Shown: piece by piece, positions 8,980 to 17,470 of the stretch
Position numbering within the stretch: position 1 is the stretch's first letter
Layout of the letters: each line of letters begins with the position of its first letter
Assembly: GCA_944327285.1 (NCBI GenBank)
Contig: CALVHG010000002.1
Location: 1-64,000 of the forward strand
Origin: an uncultured Desulfovibrio sp.
Lineage (GTDB): Bacteria > Desulfobacterota > Desulfovibrionia > Desulfovibrionales > Desulfovibrionaceae
DNA length: 64,000 nt
Direction of reading: 5' to 3'
Program-made: the position numbers and the translations under genes
Notes under the pieces: generated by a model
Seen by the model: only the letters and a program-made list of their open reading frames with translations
Told to the model about the DNA's origin: nothing
The model's database searches: none

Positions 8980-9068
8980 TCTGGGGGGAAGGAAACCCCC
9001 TTGGCTAGCGCGCAAGGGGTGTTTCCTTCCCCCCAGGCCCCCCATCCTTCCCCCAACGCGCTTTATTC
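8980..9068 (-). repeat. Repeat B copy (minus orientation)
   Basis: A long hairpin CTGGGGGGAAGGAAAC...GTTTCCTTCCCCCCAG is followed by the complement of the B left part, ending AACGCGCTTTATTC. It lies 16 bp after the end of the post-pnp gene. Confidence 0.8.
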
Positions 9069-9175
9069 GGGAGGATGGACACTGAAACGTTTCCCCCGGT
9101 AATCGTCCCCGGCAGTGCGAAAAGTGGAAATGGTCGGGGTGTAGAGCCTTCCAAACTGAAAATGCTCTGGAAATA

Positions 9176-9215
9176 AAAAGGGCGCTGCGTACCTGCAGGT
9201 ACGCAGCGCCCTTTT
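9176..9215. terminator. Perfect 40-bp palindromic bidirectional terminator
   Basis: AAAAGGGCGCTGCGTACC and its exact reverse complement GGTACGCAGCGCCCTTTT meet around TGCA, so both strands give a GC stem followed by U residues. It sits between the convergent post-pnp gene and the P-loop kinase gene. Confidence 0.85.
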
Positions 9216-9240
9216 CTGTTCATACCGGTAATGGTGGGGC

Positions 9241-9350
9241 AGAGCGTTTTGCAGCACAGCGCCGCCCGGCCCAAAGTGAGCGGAAAAACCGCGTTTTTTC
9301 TGCGAAACGACAGGCCGTATGGTTTGAAACGCAACGCGTTGCAACTGTAG
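9241..9350 (-). repeat. Repeat A copy, one stem deleted
   Basis: It reads AGAGCGTTTTG, then jumps to GCAGCACAGCGCCGCCCGG and continues through the GCGGAAAAACCGC stem to the terminal hairpin, with about 25 bp missing near the first end. It ends one base before the stop codon of the downstream minus-strand gene. A 20-bp A-end fragment (CTGAAAATGCTCTGG) also lies at about 9150-9170. Confidence 0.75.
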
Positions 9351-9351
9351 C

Positions 9352-9882
9352 CTAGTCAAGGCGGACAGCCTCCAGCAGCCGGTTGCTGTCGTAATCCGTA
9401 TCAATAAAAATGCGCTGAAAGGCGTTTTCGTCGCATATGGCGTCATAGCGCGCGTTTTCCGCAAGCAGAAAATCTTTTGTGCACCAGCTGTCGTCCCGGC
9501 GTTGTTCTATGGCGCAGGCATGTTGCAGTATGTCCGCAACGTGATTTTCTATGTACCTCCGGCTCATGACAAGGCAGAAAGCGCGGATTTCCTGCAGGTA
9601 GTCGTTTGAAAGATCGTCTTTCCAGTTGCGCGGTATATAGCCGCCCTCGACCACAAGATGCTGTCTGTTTTCGATGGTTGTTTTGAGCATTTCCCGGACA
9701 ATCGGCCACAACAAGATTTCCAGCTTATCGTCGTCTTCAGGCGTGAGATACGTGTTGCCGCTTCTGATCAGTCCCATTTTTAAAAGATCTACCGACAGGC
9801 AGGGATAGCCGCGGCGCTCAATAATCTTTTGCGCCAGCAGGGTCTTGCCCGTATGTGTCGCGCCCGTAATCAGAACAATCAT
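9352..9882 (-). CDS. P-loop kinase-like protein of unknown substrate
   Basis: The 176-residue protein starts MIVLITGATHTGKT, with Walker A GATHTGKT at residues 7-14, followed by the Lys-rich LAQKIIERRGYPCLSVDLLKMGLI. This resembles small nucleoside or gluconate-type kinases and AAA-like nucleotide-binding proteins. A second acidic motif occurs in HLVVEGGYIP. I start at ATG 9882, which places Walker A next to the N-terminus; an upstream in-frame extension to 10050 runs through mltG coding sequence and looks spurious. The substrate cannot be told. It follows mltG in the same direction with a 64-bp gap. Confidence 0.65.
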   Translation of the reverse strand: MIVLITGATHTGKTLLAQKIIERRGYPCLSVDLLKMGLIRSGNTYLTPEDDDKLEILLWPIVREMLKTTIENRQHLVVEGGYIPRNWKDDLSNDYLQEIRAFCLVMSRRYIENHVADILQHACAIEQRRDDSWCTKDFLLAENARYDAICDENAFQRIFIDTDYDSNRLLEAVRLD

Positions 9883-9946
9883 TGCGTCTTTTGTGGGGGA
9901 AGAGTTTTTCAGCAAAAACGCAAGGCGAAACACTGCGCCGCTTTTT

Positions 9947-10990
9947 TTACTGTTGGGCTGCGCGGCGATTGCGGAGATACTGCTGCACGGCGCGGTTATG
10001 TTCGCCCAGGGTCTTGCTGAAGGAGTGCTCGCCTCCGTCCGTCTTGGCAACGAAATAGAGGAAATCGTGCTTTTCCGGGGTAATGGCCGCGGCGAGAGCG
10101 GTTATGCCGAAAGAGCAGATGGGGCCGGGGGGCAGACCGGGGCGCTGATACGTGTTGTAGGCATTGCTTGTATCGTCGAGATGCTTGCGGCGCAGATTGC
10201 CTTCAAAGTAGCGACCCAGCCCGTAGATGACGGTCGGATCAGCCTGCAACAGCATGCCGCGTTCCAGGCGATTTGCGTAAACGCCGGCCACGCGGGGGCG
10301 TTCGGCCCGGACGGCGGTTTCTCGCTCTACGATGGAGGCCAGAATAACCCAGCGCCGGAGAGTGGCGGTATCGGGCTTTTTGCCGTCGGGCCAGAGGGGG
10401 GCGGCCTTGAGCCAGAAAGTATCCACCATGCGCCCGGCCACGGCGCGCGCCTGCGCCTTGTCCGGCACATCGGCCTTTTTCAGCAGATAGGTGTCCGGCA
10501 TGAGGAAGCCTTCGGCGGAATCAAATGGAATGCCGTAATGCCGCAGAAAGGCGGGATCAAAAATGACTTCCCGGAAATCTTCGGCCCGAACAAGGCCCGC
10601 TTCTTCCAGCACTTCGGCTGTCTGCCACCAGGTCAGCCCTTCGCGCACTGTCACGCGGAAAAGAATGGGATGCCCGTTAACAAGGGTGTCCAGGATCTGC
10701 TCCGGCGTCCAGCCGCTGTTGAGCGCAAAGCGGCCGGCCTGCATGCGGTGTTCCCATTTTTTATAGCGGGCCAGAAGGCGGAAATAGAGCTCGTTGGAGA
10801 TCAGTCCCTGTTTCTCCAGCCGTACGGCGACGGCGCGCATGCTGTCCCCCGGAGCGACATCAAAAACGCACTCGCGTCCGGGCTGCTCCGGCGACGTATG
10901 CAGAAAGCGGTAGCCTTCATAAGCGGCAAAGCCGGCCGCCCCGGCGCAAAGCAGAACAATCAGGGCCAGGAGCTTGAAGAAGAGCTTCAT
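9947..10990 (-). CDS. mltG: Endolytic murein transglycosylase MltG
   Basis: MltG cleaves nascent peptidoglycan glycan strands and is anchored in the inner membrane. The 347-residue protein has an N-terminal transmembrane helix (LLALIVLLCAGAAGFAAYEG). A LysM-like region follows (PGDSMRAVAVRLEKQGLI), and then the YceG domain. The catalytic Glu lies in ILASIVERETAV, and ANRLERGMLLQADPTVIYGLG and YNTYQRPGLPPGPI are family signatures. Its start overlaps the ruvX stop (ATGA), so the two are translationally coupled. Confidence 0.93.
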   Translation of the reverse strand: MKLFFKLLALIVLLCAGAAGFAAYEGYRFLHTSPEQPGRECVFDVAPGDSMRAVAVRLEKQGLISNELYFRLLARYKKWEHRMQAGRFALNSGWTPEQILDTLVNGHPILFRVTVREGLTWWQTAEVLEEAGLVRAEDFREVIFDPAFLRHYGIPFDSAEGFLMPDTYLLKKADVPDKAQARAVAGRMVDTFWLKAAPLWPDGKKPDTATLRRWVILASIVERETAVRAERPRVAGVYANRLERGMLLQADPTVIYGLGRYFEGNLRRKHLDDTSNAYNTYQRPGLPPGPICSFGITALAAAITPEKHDFLYFVAKTDGGEHSFSKTLGEHNRAVQQYLRNRRAAQQ

Positions 10991-11424
10991 GCGGGCATCC
11001 TCTGGTCGGGGGGCAGGGACAGAAAGGATTGCAGGATACGCACGGCGGCCTGCTGATCGAGCACGGCTTTGCGTCGGGAGTGCTGCACCCCGGCTTCGCG
11101 CAGATCGGACCAGGCTTCTTCGGAACTGAGAAATTCGGGCATGAAATACAGGGGGACGGAGAGGCGGCGCTTGAGACGCTCCGCCACCTTGCGCACCTGC
11201 CGCGTTGTCAGGCTGTCGCTGCCGTCATCCAGCAGGGGAAGGCCCATGACGACGGCCTCGACGCCTTCGCTTTCGGCCAGGGCCGCCAGCGCGTCAAGAA
11301 GGGCCTTGCGCCCGGAAAAATCATCCAGGCGCAAGGTTTTCAGCGGGTAGGCCAGCACGCCGCCGGGATCGCACGCGGCGAGTCCGGTGCGGGCGAGGCC
11401 GTAATCAATGCCGAGGCATTTCAT
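10987..11424 (-). CDS. ruvX: Putative pre-16S rRNA nuclease RuvX/YqgF
   Basis: This 145-residue RNase H-fold protein begins MKCLGIDYGLARTGLAACD, where the Asp in GIDYG is the first catalytic acid. It continues with AVVMGLPLLDDGS, containing the GLP motif, and ends LDQQAAVRILQSFL with the conserved DQ-AA-IL pattern. The family acts in 16S rRNA 5'-end maturation. It overlaps mltG by 4 bp and lies 10 bp after trpS. Confidence 0.88.
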   Translation of the reverse strand: MKCLGIDYGLARTGLAACDPGGVLAYPLKTLRLDDFSGRKALLDALAALAESEGVEAVVMGLPLLDDGSDSLTTRQVRKVAERLKRRLSVPLYFMPEFLSSEEAWSDLREAGVQHSRRKAVLDQQAAVRILQSFLSLPPDQRMPA

Positions 11425-11434
11425 GAGGTTTGGA

Positions 11435-12418
11435 CTAGAGGCCCATTTTGGCCCGCACATCCTCAAGGGTGGCGGAGGCAAAGGCCCGCGCCCGGTCGTT
11501 GCCGTCCGCGAGAATGGCGCGGACGCGATCGGTGCTGAGCGTGGCGCGGCGTTCCTGCAGAGGCGCCAGAAACTCGCCGAGATGCTTCAGGAAGCGCTTT
11601 TTGCAGTCCACGCAGCCAAACGTGGCTCCCGTACAGCCGCTGCGGATTTCTTCCTGTTCTTCCTTGCTGGACAGCAGGAGGTGATAGGGGAAGAGGTTGC
11701 AGATGTCGGGGTTGCCGGGATCGCTCTTGCGCAGGCGGTTTTTGTCCGTAAACATGCCGCGGACCTTGGCCTCGATATCGCTCATGGCGTCGCTCAGGAA
11801 GATGCCGTTGTTATAGCTCTTGGACATCTTGCGGCCGTCGAGGCCGGGGCATTTGGCGGCGGGCGTCAGCATCGCCTGCGGTTCCGGGAAGGTTTCGCCG
11901 TAGAGATAATTGAAGCGCCGGGCAATTTCCCGCGTCAGCTCCATGTGAGGCAGCTGATCCTCGCCCACGGGCACGCCGTGCGGCTTGTACATGAGAATAT
12001 CCGCGGCCATCAGCACAGGATAGCACAAAAAGCCCGCGTTGCCGAGGTCCTTGTTGCTGATCTGCTGCTGCTGTTCCTTGTAGGTGGGGTTCCGCTCCAG
12101 CCAGGATACCGGCGTGATCATGGACAGCAACAGAGAAAGCTCGGCGTGTTCCTTGACGGCGGACTGCCGGAAGATCACGCATTGTTCGGGATCAAGACCG
12201 GCGGCAACCCAGTCTTTCACCATCTCGTCGATATTATCCCGCACACGGGAGGGGTCCGCGTAGTCGCTGGTCAGGGCATGCCAGTCGGCGACGAAGAAAT
12301 AGGCTTCTTCCGTGCGTTGCAGCTCCACATAATTTTTCAGCACGCCGAAATAATGGCCCAGATGCAGCGGGCCAGTGGGGCGCATGCCGGAAACGGTGCG
12401 GGGACGTTGATTGCTCAT
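11435..12418 (-). CDS. trpS: Tryptophanyl-tRNA synthetase
   Basis: This class I aminoacyl-tRNA synthetase charges tRNA-Trp. The 327-residue sequence has the HIGH-type motif GPLHLGHYFG near residue 17, GEDQLPHMELTREIARRFN in the middle, and the KMSKS loop DGRKMSKSYNN near residue 190. A CxxC-like CTGATFGCVDCKK occurs toward the C-terminus, as in some family members. The length is normal. It heads the trpS-ruvX-mltG group, after a GC-rich hairpin at 12444-12463 that separates it from the protease gene. Confidence 0.95.
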   Translation of the reverse strand: MSNQRPRTVSGMRPTGPLHLGHYFGVLKNYVELQRTEEAYFFVADWHALTSDYADPSRVRDNIDEMVKDWVAAGLDPEQCVIFRQSAVKEHAELSLLLSMITPVSWLERNPTYKEQQQQISNKDLGNAGFLCYPVLMAADILMYKPHGVPVGEDQLPHMELTREIARRFNYLYGETFPEPQAMLTPAAKCPGLDGRKMSKSYNNGIFLSDAMSDIEAKVRGMFTDKNRLRKSDPGNPDICNLFPYHLLLSSKEEQEEIRSGCTGATFGCVDCKKRFLKHLGEFLAPLQERRATLSTDRVRAILADGNDRARAFASATLEDVRAKMGL

Positions 12419-12481
12419 GGGAATCCTTCCTGATGGTTCGCGGGCCGGGCCTGCGGGCCCGGCGTGACAAACGGATCCGCC

Positions 12482-13147
12482 CTACAGAGGGGGCAGACCG
12501 AACAAAGAAAACAGCGTATTCAGGCACAGCAGCATGACGGGGCGCAGCAGCTTGTCCAGCAGGCCCGCCGCCATCAGCCCTATAAGAATGACCATGCCGT
12601 AGCGCTCCACGCTCATATAGCGGGCCGCGGTGCCGGGAGGCAGAAAATACGCCAGCACCCGGCTGCCGTCCAGCGGCGGAATGGGCAGCATATTGAGGCA
12701 GGCCAGCCCGACGTTGATGATCGCGCCGGAGTATAGGGCGTTGGCGATAAAAGCCGATGTGGCGCTGAGTGTCAGCCAGTCCAGAATACTGCTCAGCAGC
12801 GCGGCCATGCCGACGGCCAGCAGCAGATTGACGCCCGGTCCGGCCAGCGCCACCAGCATCATCCCCTTGAGCGGGTTGCGAAAATAGCGGGGATCAACCG
12901 GCACGGGCTTGGCCCAGCCGAAAACAAAGCCTCCCAGCATGCTGGTCAGCACAAAGACCGCAAGCCCCAGCGGATCGATATGCGGCAGGGGATTGAGAGT
13001 CAGACGGCCCATAAAGCGGGCCGTAGGATCTCCTAGTTTGTTTGCAACCCAGCCGTGCGCCACTTCATGCAGGATAATGCCGAGCAGCGCGGGAATGAAA
13101 AGCACGGACACGCGCTGCACCGTTGCAAAGATATCAAAATCCATCAT
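12482..13147 (-). CDS. Site-2 protease family (M50) membrane metalloprotease
   Basis: The 221-residue integral membrane protein has the zinc motif HEVAHGW near residue 27 and a second metal ligand in NMLPIPPLDGSRVL. This is the short form of the S2P/M50 family without PDZ domains, common in bacteria near trpS. The substrate is unknown. Two adjacent ATG codons (13147 and 13144) are possible starts. Confidence 0.88.
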   Translation of the reverse strand: MMDFDIFATVQRVSVLFIPALLGIILHEVAHGWVANKLGDPTARFMGRLTLNPLPHIDPLGLAVFVLTSMLGGFVFGWAKPVPVDPRYFRNPLKGMMLVALAGPGVNLLLAVGMAALLSSILDWLTLSATSAFIANALYSGAIINVGLACLNMLPIPPLDGSRVLAYFLPPGTAARYMSVERYGMVILIGLMAAGLLDKLLRPVMLLCLNTLFSLFGLPPL

Positions 13148-13205
13148 GGGCGGCTTGTATCATGGGCATAGCGGTCTGTCGAGCCGATGCCGAGGGGCAG
13201 GGCGC

Positions 13206-13505
13206 TTACTGCTTTTCCTGCTCTGAGGCATCCTTTCGGGCTTCTACGTCATGCAGCATGCGCAAAACCAGATCCGCCATGGGCTGGGGGTCCACATCCA
13301 TAGTCCGGGGAAAGGAAATGCCGCGCTCGGCCATAGCGGTCTTGAGCGCCTCCAGATTGCCCAGGCCGGCCATGGAAATCGCCGTCGCGGCGCTGATGCG
13401 ATTCATGGAAAAATTCCGCAGAATATCCCGCAGCCGTTCTTCTTCCTTCTGCGCGGCGAGCGCGCGTTCATCCACGGCGGGCTTCTTTTTTCCGAAACCA
13501 AACAT
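13206..13505 (-). CDS. Small conserved protein of unknown function
   Basis: The 99-residue protein begins MFGFGKKKPAVDERALAAQ after a good ribosome-binding site (AAAGGAG, 8 nt spacing). The N-terminal half is charged and helical. The middle (NRISAATAISMAGLGNLEALKTAM) looks like a helix-turn-helix-sized helical segment, but I cannot assign it. It has no signal peptide or membrane segment. It precedes the protease gene by 58 bp. Confidence 0.65.
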   Translation of the reverse strand: MFGFGKKKPAVDERALAAQKEEERLRDILRNFSMNRISAATAISMAGLGNLEALKTAMAERGISFPRTMDVDPQPMADLVLRMLHDVEARKDASEQEKQ

Positions 13506-13688
13506 TCTCTGTTGCTCCTTTGCACCTTGCGGTGCCGCAAAACATAGGCGTTCACACAAAAAAGGAGCGTGCCCCTTCGCGTTCCGTCTGTCCAGTGTCT
13601 GACGACTGTCGCGGGAAAAGCGGCGACGCTCGACGAACCGGCTTTCTGAAGAACTCGCGCCGGGAAACGGCGGGACCGGTTATGCGAA

Positions 13689-13705
13689 CAAGGTAAAACG
13701 CTCTA
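13689..13705 (+). repeat. Stub of repeat A (right end)
   Basis: AGGTAAAACGCTCTA is the A right end alone. Read on the minus strand, its TAGAGC forms the stop codon of the ThiS-like gene. Confidence 0.6.
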
Positions 13706-13951
13706 GCCGGCAGAAGCCACCTTGCGCACCAGCAGCCGGTCGTCCGGCCAGATGCGGCGATCCGGCGTCAGCAGCTCGCCGTCGCGCGCCACCAGAGCGC
13801 ATTCTTCCGCGATATCCAGCGATGCGAGCAGCTGTCGCGCCGTTTTGGGACGCGGCAGCGAAAGCAGGCTATCTTCGGGCTGCAACAGCACGGTCACACG
13901 TGCGCCCGTGTGCTCCGGCACACGAATGAGAGGGCTTTTTTCGTCAGACAT
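13703..13951 (-). CDS. ThiS/MoaD-like beta-grasp protein
   Basis: The 82-residue protein has the sulfur-carrier pattern of ThiS/MoaD proteins: ARVTVLLQPEDSL, a helix (TARQLLASLDI), then CALVARDGELLTPDRRIWPDDRLLVRKV. Such proteins carry sulfur as a C-terminal thiocarboxylate for cofactor or tRNA thiolation. The expected Gly-Gly end is not present: the protein ends KVASAG, and its TAG stop belongs to the repeat A stub. It may therefore be non-functional as a carrier, or a relative with another end. No activating enzyme lies next to it. The ATG at 13951 is preceded by CAGGAAGTGCC. Confidence 0.65.
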   Translation of the reverse strand: MSDEKSPLIRVPEHTGARVTVLLQPEDSLLSLPRPKTARQLLASLDIAEECALVARDGELLTPDRRIWPDDRLLVRKVASAG

Positions 13952-13980
13952 GGCACTTCCTGCGGCTGAAGGTTCCAACA

Positions 13981-14126
13981 AGAGCAATTTCAGGTTGAAA
14001 CGCGCGTTGCGCTTCAAAGCATACGCCCTGTCGTTTCGCGGAAAAAACGCGTTTTTTCCGCGCACTGCGGGGCTGGCGGGGCTGTCCGCCGCCTTCGCGT
14101 TTACCCTTTTAAGGGGAAACGCTTTA
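13981..14126 (+). repeat. Repeat A, full but diverged copy
   Basis: It starts AGAGCAATTTCAGG and contains CGTTTCGCGGAAAAAACGCG, a diverged GC-rich stem and the end GGGGAAACGCTTTA. It fills the gap between the ThiS-like and Gate-domain genes. Confidence 0.75.
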
Positions 14127-14179
14127 ACACAAAGATACGATGCCGTTTCCGGAGAAATACGGAGGGCGTTCCGCCCCTG

Positions 14180-15145
14180 TCAGTTCATGGCAAAAGCATA
14201 GTACAATGCGGCCATGAGCGCCATGCTCAGGGCACGCAGCCCCTGATTGGCCAGAATCAGGCGCAAGGCCAGCTCCGGCCGGAAAAAGCCCGCATAGGCT
14301 GGCAGCTGGTGGCGTATAGCGCGCATGGGAGTGGACAGAATGTTCCCCACCATCAGCGCCATGACAATATCCTCCGGAGCCAGTCCCCCGGCCTGCAGGG
14401 CGGACCCTGCCGCGCCCAGAGCTGCTCCAAGTTCGGCGGCCAGATGCAGCAGAATGATGCCCAGCGCCTGCGGCTTGATAATGGGCAGCCAGTCCAGATG
14501 GCGGCCCAGCCACGCCTCGGCCGCGGCAAATGCGCCGTACCGCTGCAAGAGATACATAAGGATATAAACGGGCACAGTAAACAGGACAAGGCGGGGCAGA
14601 CGGCGCAGGAAACGCCGCCAGGCCTTCTGAAAGGCTGCGCTCCAGATCGCGCCGCCGACCTGTTCCGGCTCGCGGGGGGCGGCGTTGAGGGGCGCGGGCG
14701 GCAGCAGACGCCGGGCAACCGCTACGGTAAAGGCTGTGCGCAAGATAGCCGCCGCCAGTGTCAGGCCGACATAAATCACGGCCGGAAAGCCGAGCACCGG
14801 CCAGGTCAGCAGAAAGATGGTAGGGGTATGCACCAGATAGGCGGGCAGGCTGTTGAACAGATTCGCCAGCATGAGTTCCCGGCGATCCAGTTCGCCGCGC
14901 TGATGACTTTCGGAAAGCAGTCCGTTTGCCCCGGCAGGGGACACAAAGGCCAGCGCAAAGGCCGCGCCCGCCACTTCCCGCAAATGGGCGGCGCGGGCCA
15001 GCGGCGCGGACAGCCGCGCCAGATGGCGCGTCCAGCGGAGCGATTCAAGCACATTGGCAACCAGCAGGCCGAAGGCCATTCCCAGAAGCAGACGACACAG
15101 AGGCCAGCCCAGCGCCTGCCAGTATTGCAAGAGCGAATCCGTCAT
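14180..15145 (-). CDS. Nucleoside-recognition (Gate) domain membrane protein
   Basis: The 321-residue protein is polytopic, with about eight hydrophobic segments. It contains two Gate-like repeats: FALAFVSPAGANGLLSESH with LFNSLPAYLVHTPTI, and later a corresponding PMRAIRHQLPAYAGFF region. This architecture matches the nucleoside recognition/SpmA-SpmB type membrane proteins, some of which relate to transporters; the substrate here is unknown. It overlaps no neighbour and follows rnhA after 12 bp. Confidence 0.75.
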   Translation of the reverse strand: MTDSLLQYWQALGWPLCRLLLGMAFGLLVANVLESLRWTRHLARLSAPLARAAHLREVAGAAFALAFVSPAGANGLLSESHQRGELDRRELMLANLFNSLPAYLVHTPTIFLLTWPVLGFPAVIYVGLTLAAAILRTAFTVAVARRLLPPAPLNAAPREPEQVGGAIWSAAFQKAWRRFLRRLPRLVLFTVPVYILMYLLQRYGAFAAAEAWLGRHLDWLPIIKPQALGIILLHLAAELGAALGAAGSALQAGGLAPEDIVMALMVGNILSTPMRAIRHQLPAYAGFFRPELALRLILANQGLRALSMALMAALYYAFAMN

Positions 15146-15157
15146 GAAAACTCGATA

Positions 15158-15637
15158 TTACGCATTCTCCGCCGAAAAACCGGTATCTTCGGGGAGATCG
15201 GGACGGGCGGCTTCCGTGCGGGCGAGCTCGTCGCAACGTTCGTTTTCCGGGTGTCCGGCATGGCCCCGCAACCAGTGAAACGTCACTTCATGGCGTTGCA
15301 GGAGCGCGGGCAGGCGCTGCCAGAGATCCACATTCTTCACGGGTTTCTTATCGGACTTGACCCAGTTCTTTCGTTTCCAGCCCCAGAGCCACCCCTTGCT
15401 GATGGCATGGCAGACATATTGCGAATCCGTATACAGGGCCACGACGCAGGGTTCGCGCAGCAGGGCCAGCGCCTCCAGCACCGCGCTGAGCTCCATGCGG
15501 TTGTTGGTCGTCAGGCGCGCGCCGCCGGAAATTTCCTTGCGGTGTTCCGTACCGTCCAGTTGCAGAATGGCTGCCCAGCCTCCGGGGCCGGGATTGCCAA
15601 GACAGGAGCCGTCCGTATAGATGGTGACATTTTTCAT
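15158..15637 (-). CDS. rnhA: Ribonuclease HI
   Basis: RNase HI removes the RNA strand of RNA-DNA hybrids. The 159-residue protein begins [21 protein letters not shown] (first catalytic Asp at 9). It has [12 protein letters not shown] (Glu), YTDSQYV (Asp) and [19 protein letters not shown] (His and Asp), together the complete active site. I start at ATG 15637; an upstream in-frame extension to 15862 enters the repeat region and is spurious. Confidence 0.95.
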   Translation of the reverse strand: MKNVTIYTDGSCLGNPGPGGWAAILQLDGTEHRKEISGGARLTTNNRMELSAVLEALALLREPCVVALYTDSQYVCHAISKGWLWGWKRKNWVKSDKKPVKNVDLWQRLPALLQRHEVTFHWLRGHAGHPENERCDELARTEAARPDLPEDTGFSAENA

Positions 15638-15827
15638 GAACGTCTGAAAAACTGTGTGGAAAGGAAGCGGGAGAGACAAAAAGAGCAGGGGAGACGGGAA
15701 AATGCCTTCCTGAACAGGGCCTGTGTGCCACAGGCAAGGACGGCAGGCAACGATTTTTTCATCCTGCGCCCGACCTGCCGGAATGCGGCCGCAAAGGCAA
15801 AAACACAAGGCGAAGAAGAAAAGCTGG

Positions 15828-15877
15828 CGCGGTGCCGCCGTCTCGCGTTTTACCTTTTTCAAAGATGAAACGCTCTA
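15828..15877 (+). repeat. Repeat A, right part only
   Basis: GCGGTGCCGCCGTCTCGCG and ACCTTTTTCAAAGATGAAACGCTCTA match the A right end. It is joined directly to a repeat B. About 190 bp between it and rnhA hold no recognisable feature. Confidence 0.75.
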
Positions 15878-16022
15878 AATAAAACGCGCTGGGGAAGGGG
15901 GCTTGGGGGAAGGGAAACCCCTCTCGCGTTAGCAGCGACCGAATGGCGGCCGCAGGCCGTGCCCGTTGCGACGAAGGAAGCTACGGGCATCGACAGCAGA
16001 GATGAGGGGTTTCCCTTCCCCC
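15878..16022 (+). repeat. Repeat B, long variant
   Basis: It has AATAAAACGCGCTGGGGAAGG and the arms GGGGGAAGGGAAACCCCTC / GAGGGGTTTCCCTTCCCCC. The loop is enlarged by an insertion starting CGACCGAATGGCGGCCGCAG and flanked by AGCAG on both sides. It lies 27 bp beyond the ahcY stop. Confidence 0.8.
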
Positions 16023-16048
16023 AAAAAATCAGTCAATATAAAATCGAC

Positions 16049-17470
16049 TTAGTAGCGGTACATGGCGCTCTTATAGGGGCCGTCCACGTTCACGCCGATG
16101 TAGTCGGCCTGTTCCTGGGTGAGGCGGGTCAGCTTTGCGCCGAGGCGGCCCAGATGCAGGCGGGCCACTTCTTCATCCAGTTCCTTGGGCAGGGTGTACA
16201 CCTTGGTTTCCAGCTTTTCGGTCGCCAGCTTGATCTGCGCGAGGGTCTGGTTGGTGAAGCTGTTGGACATGACGAAGCTGGCGTGGCCGGTGGCGCAGCC
16301 GAGGTTCACCAGACGCCCTTCGGCCAGCACAATGATGCTGCGGCCGGACTTGAGCGTCCACTTGTCCACCTGCGGCTTGATGTTCAGCCGGGTGACGCCG
16401 GGAGTCTTTTCGAGGTAGGTCATTTCGATTTCGTTATCGAAGTGGCCGATATTGCAGACGATGGCTTCGTCCTTCATACCTTCCATGTGCTTGCCGGTGA
16501 TGACGTGATAGTTGCCGGTGCAGGTCACGTAGATGTCGCCGTAGGGGAGGGCGTCTTCCACAGTCGTGACTTCAAAGCCTTCCATGGCGGCCTGAAGGGC
16601 GCAGATGGGATCGATTTCCGTCACCAGCACGCGCGCGCCAAAGCCGCGCATGGACTGGGCGCAGCCCTTGCCCACGTCGCCATAGCCGATAACGACAACC
16701 ACCTTGCCGGCCACCATGATGTCGGTGGCGCGCTTGATGCCGTCGGCCAGGGATTCGCGGCAGCCATAGAGGTTGTCGAACTTGGACTTGGTCACGGAGT
16801 CGTTCACGTTGATGGCGGGGAAGAGCAGCTGACCTTCCTTTTCCAGCTGATAGAGACGATGCACGCCCGTGGTGGTTTCTTCGGACACGCCCTTCACGCG
16901 TTCGGCCACTTCATGCCAGTGACGCGGATTTTCCTTATAGCGCAGGGCAAGGCGGTCAATCACGCACTGGAATTCCTTGTTGTCATAGGTCTTTTCGAGG
17001 ATGGAGGGATCGTTTTCCGCTTCCACGCCCTTGTGGATCAGCAGAGTGGCGTCGCCGCCGTCGTCCACAATCAGATCCGGACCCTTGCCGTCGGGCCAGG
17101 TGAGGGCCATTTCCGTGCACCACCAGTATTCTTCCAGGCTTTCGCCCTTCCAGGCGAAGACTTTGGCCATGCCCTGTTCCACGATGGCGGCGGCGGCATG
17201 ATCCTGCGTGGAGAAGATGTTGCAGGAAGCCCAGCGGATGTCCGCGCCCAGTTCGTAGAGGGTCTTAATCAGCATGGCCGTCTGGATGGTCATGTGCAGG
17301 GAGCCGGTCACGCGCAGCCCCTTCAGCGGCTTCTGCGGACCGTATTTCTTGATGCACTCCATCAGACCGGGCATTTCGCGCTCGGAAAGCTGCATTTCCT
17401 TCTTGCCGAAATCGGCAAGGCTCATATCCGCCACTTTGTGGTCCAGCGAAAGATCAAGGGCCTGAGTCAT
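16049..17470 (-). CDS. ahcY: Adenosylhomocysteinase
   Basis: AhcY hydrolyses S-adenosylhomocysteine to adenosine and homocysteine, removing the product inhibitor of methyltransferases. The 473-residue protein has SAHH motifs including the catalytic ATLLIHKG region, the Rossmann NAD-binding motif [20 protein letters not shown], and the C-terminal [10 protein letters not shown] with the conserved Lys-Tyr end. Its ATG overlaps the TGA of the upstream regulator gene by 4 bp. The operon promoter carries a probable SahR operator, so expression should respond to the enzyme's own substrate. Confidence 0.97.
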   Translation of the reverse strand: MTQALDLSLDHKVADMSLADFGKKEMQLSEREMPGLMECIKKYGPQKPLKGLRVTGSLHMTIQTAMLIKTLYELGADIRWASCNIFSTQDHAAAAIVEQGMAKVFAWKGESLEEYWWCTEMALTWPDGKGPDLIVDDGGDATLLIHKGVEAENDPSILEKTYDNKEFQCVIDRLALRYKENPRHWHEVAERVKGVSEETTTGVHRLYQLEKEGQLLFPAINVNDSVTKSKFDNLYGCRESLADGIKRATDIMVAGKVVVVIGYGDVGKGCAQSMRGFGARVLVTEIDPICALQAAMEGFEVTTVEDALPYGDIYVTCTGNYHVITGKHMEGMKDEAIVCNIGHFDNEIEMTYLEKTPGVTRLNIKPQVDKWTLKSGRSIIVLAEGRLVNLGCATGHASFVMSNSFTNQTLAQIKLATEKLETKVYTLPKELDEEVARLHLGRLGAKLTRLTQEQADYIGVNVDGPYKSAMYRY

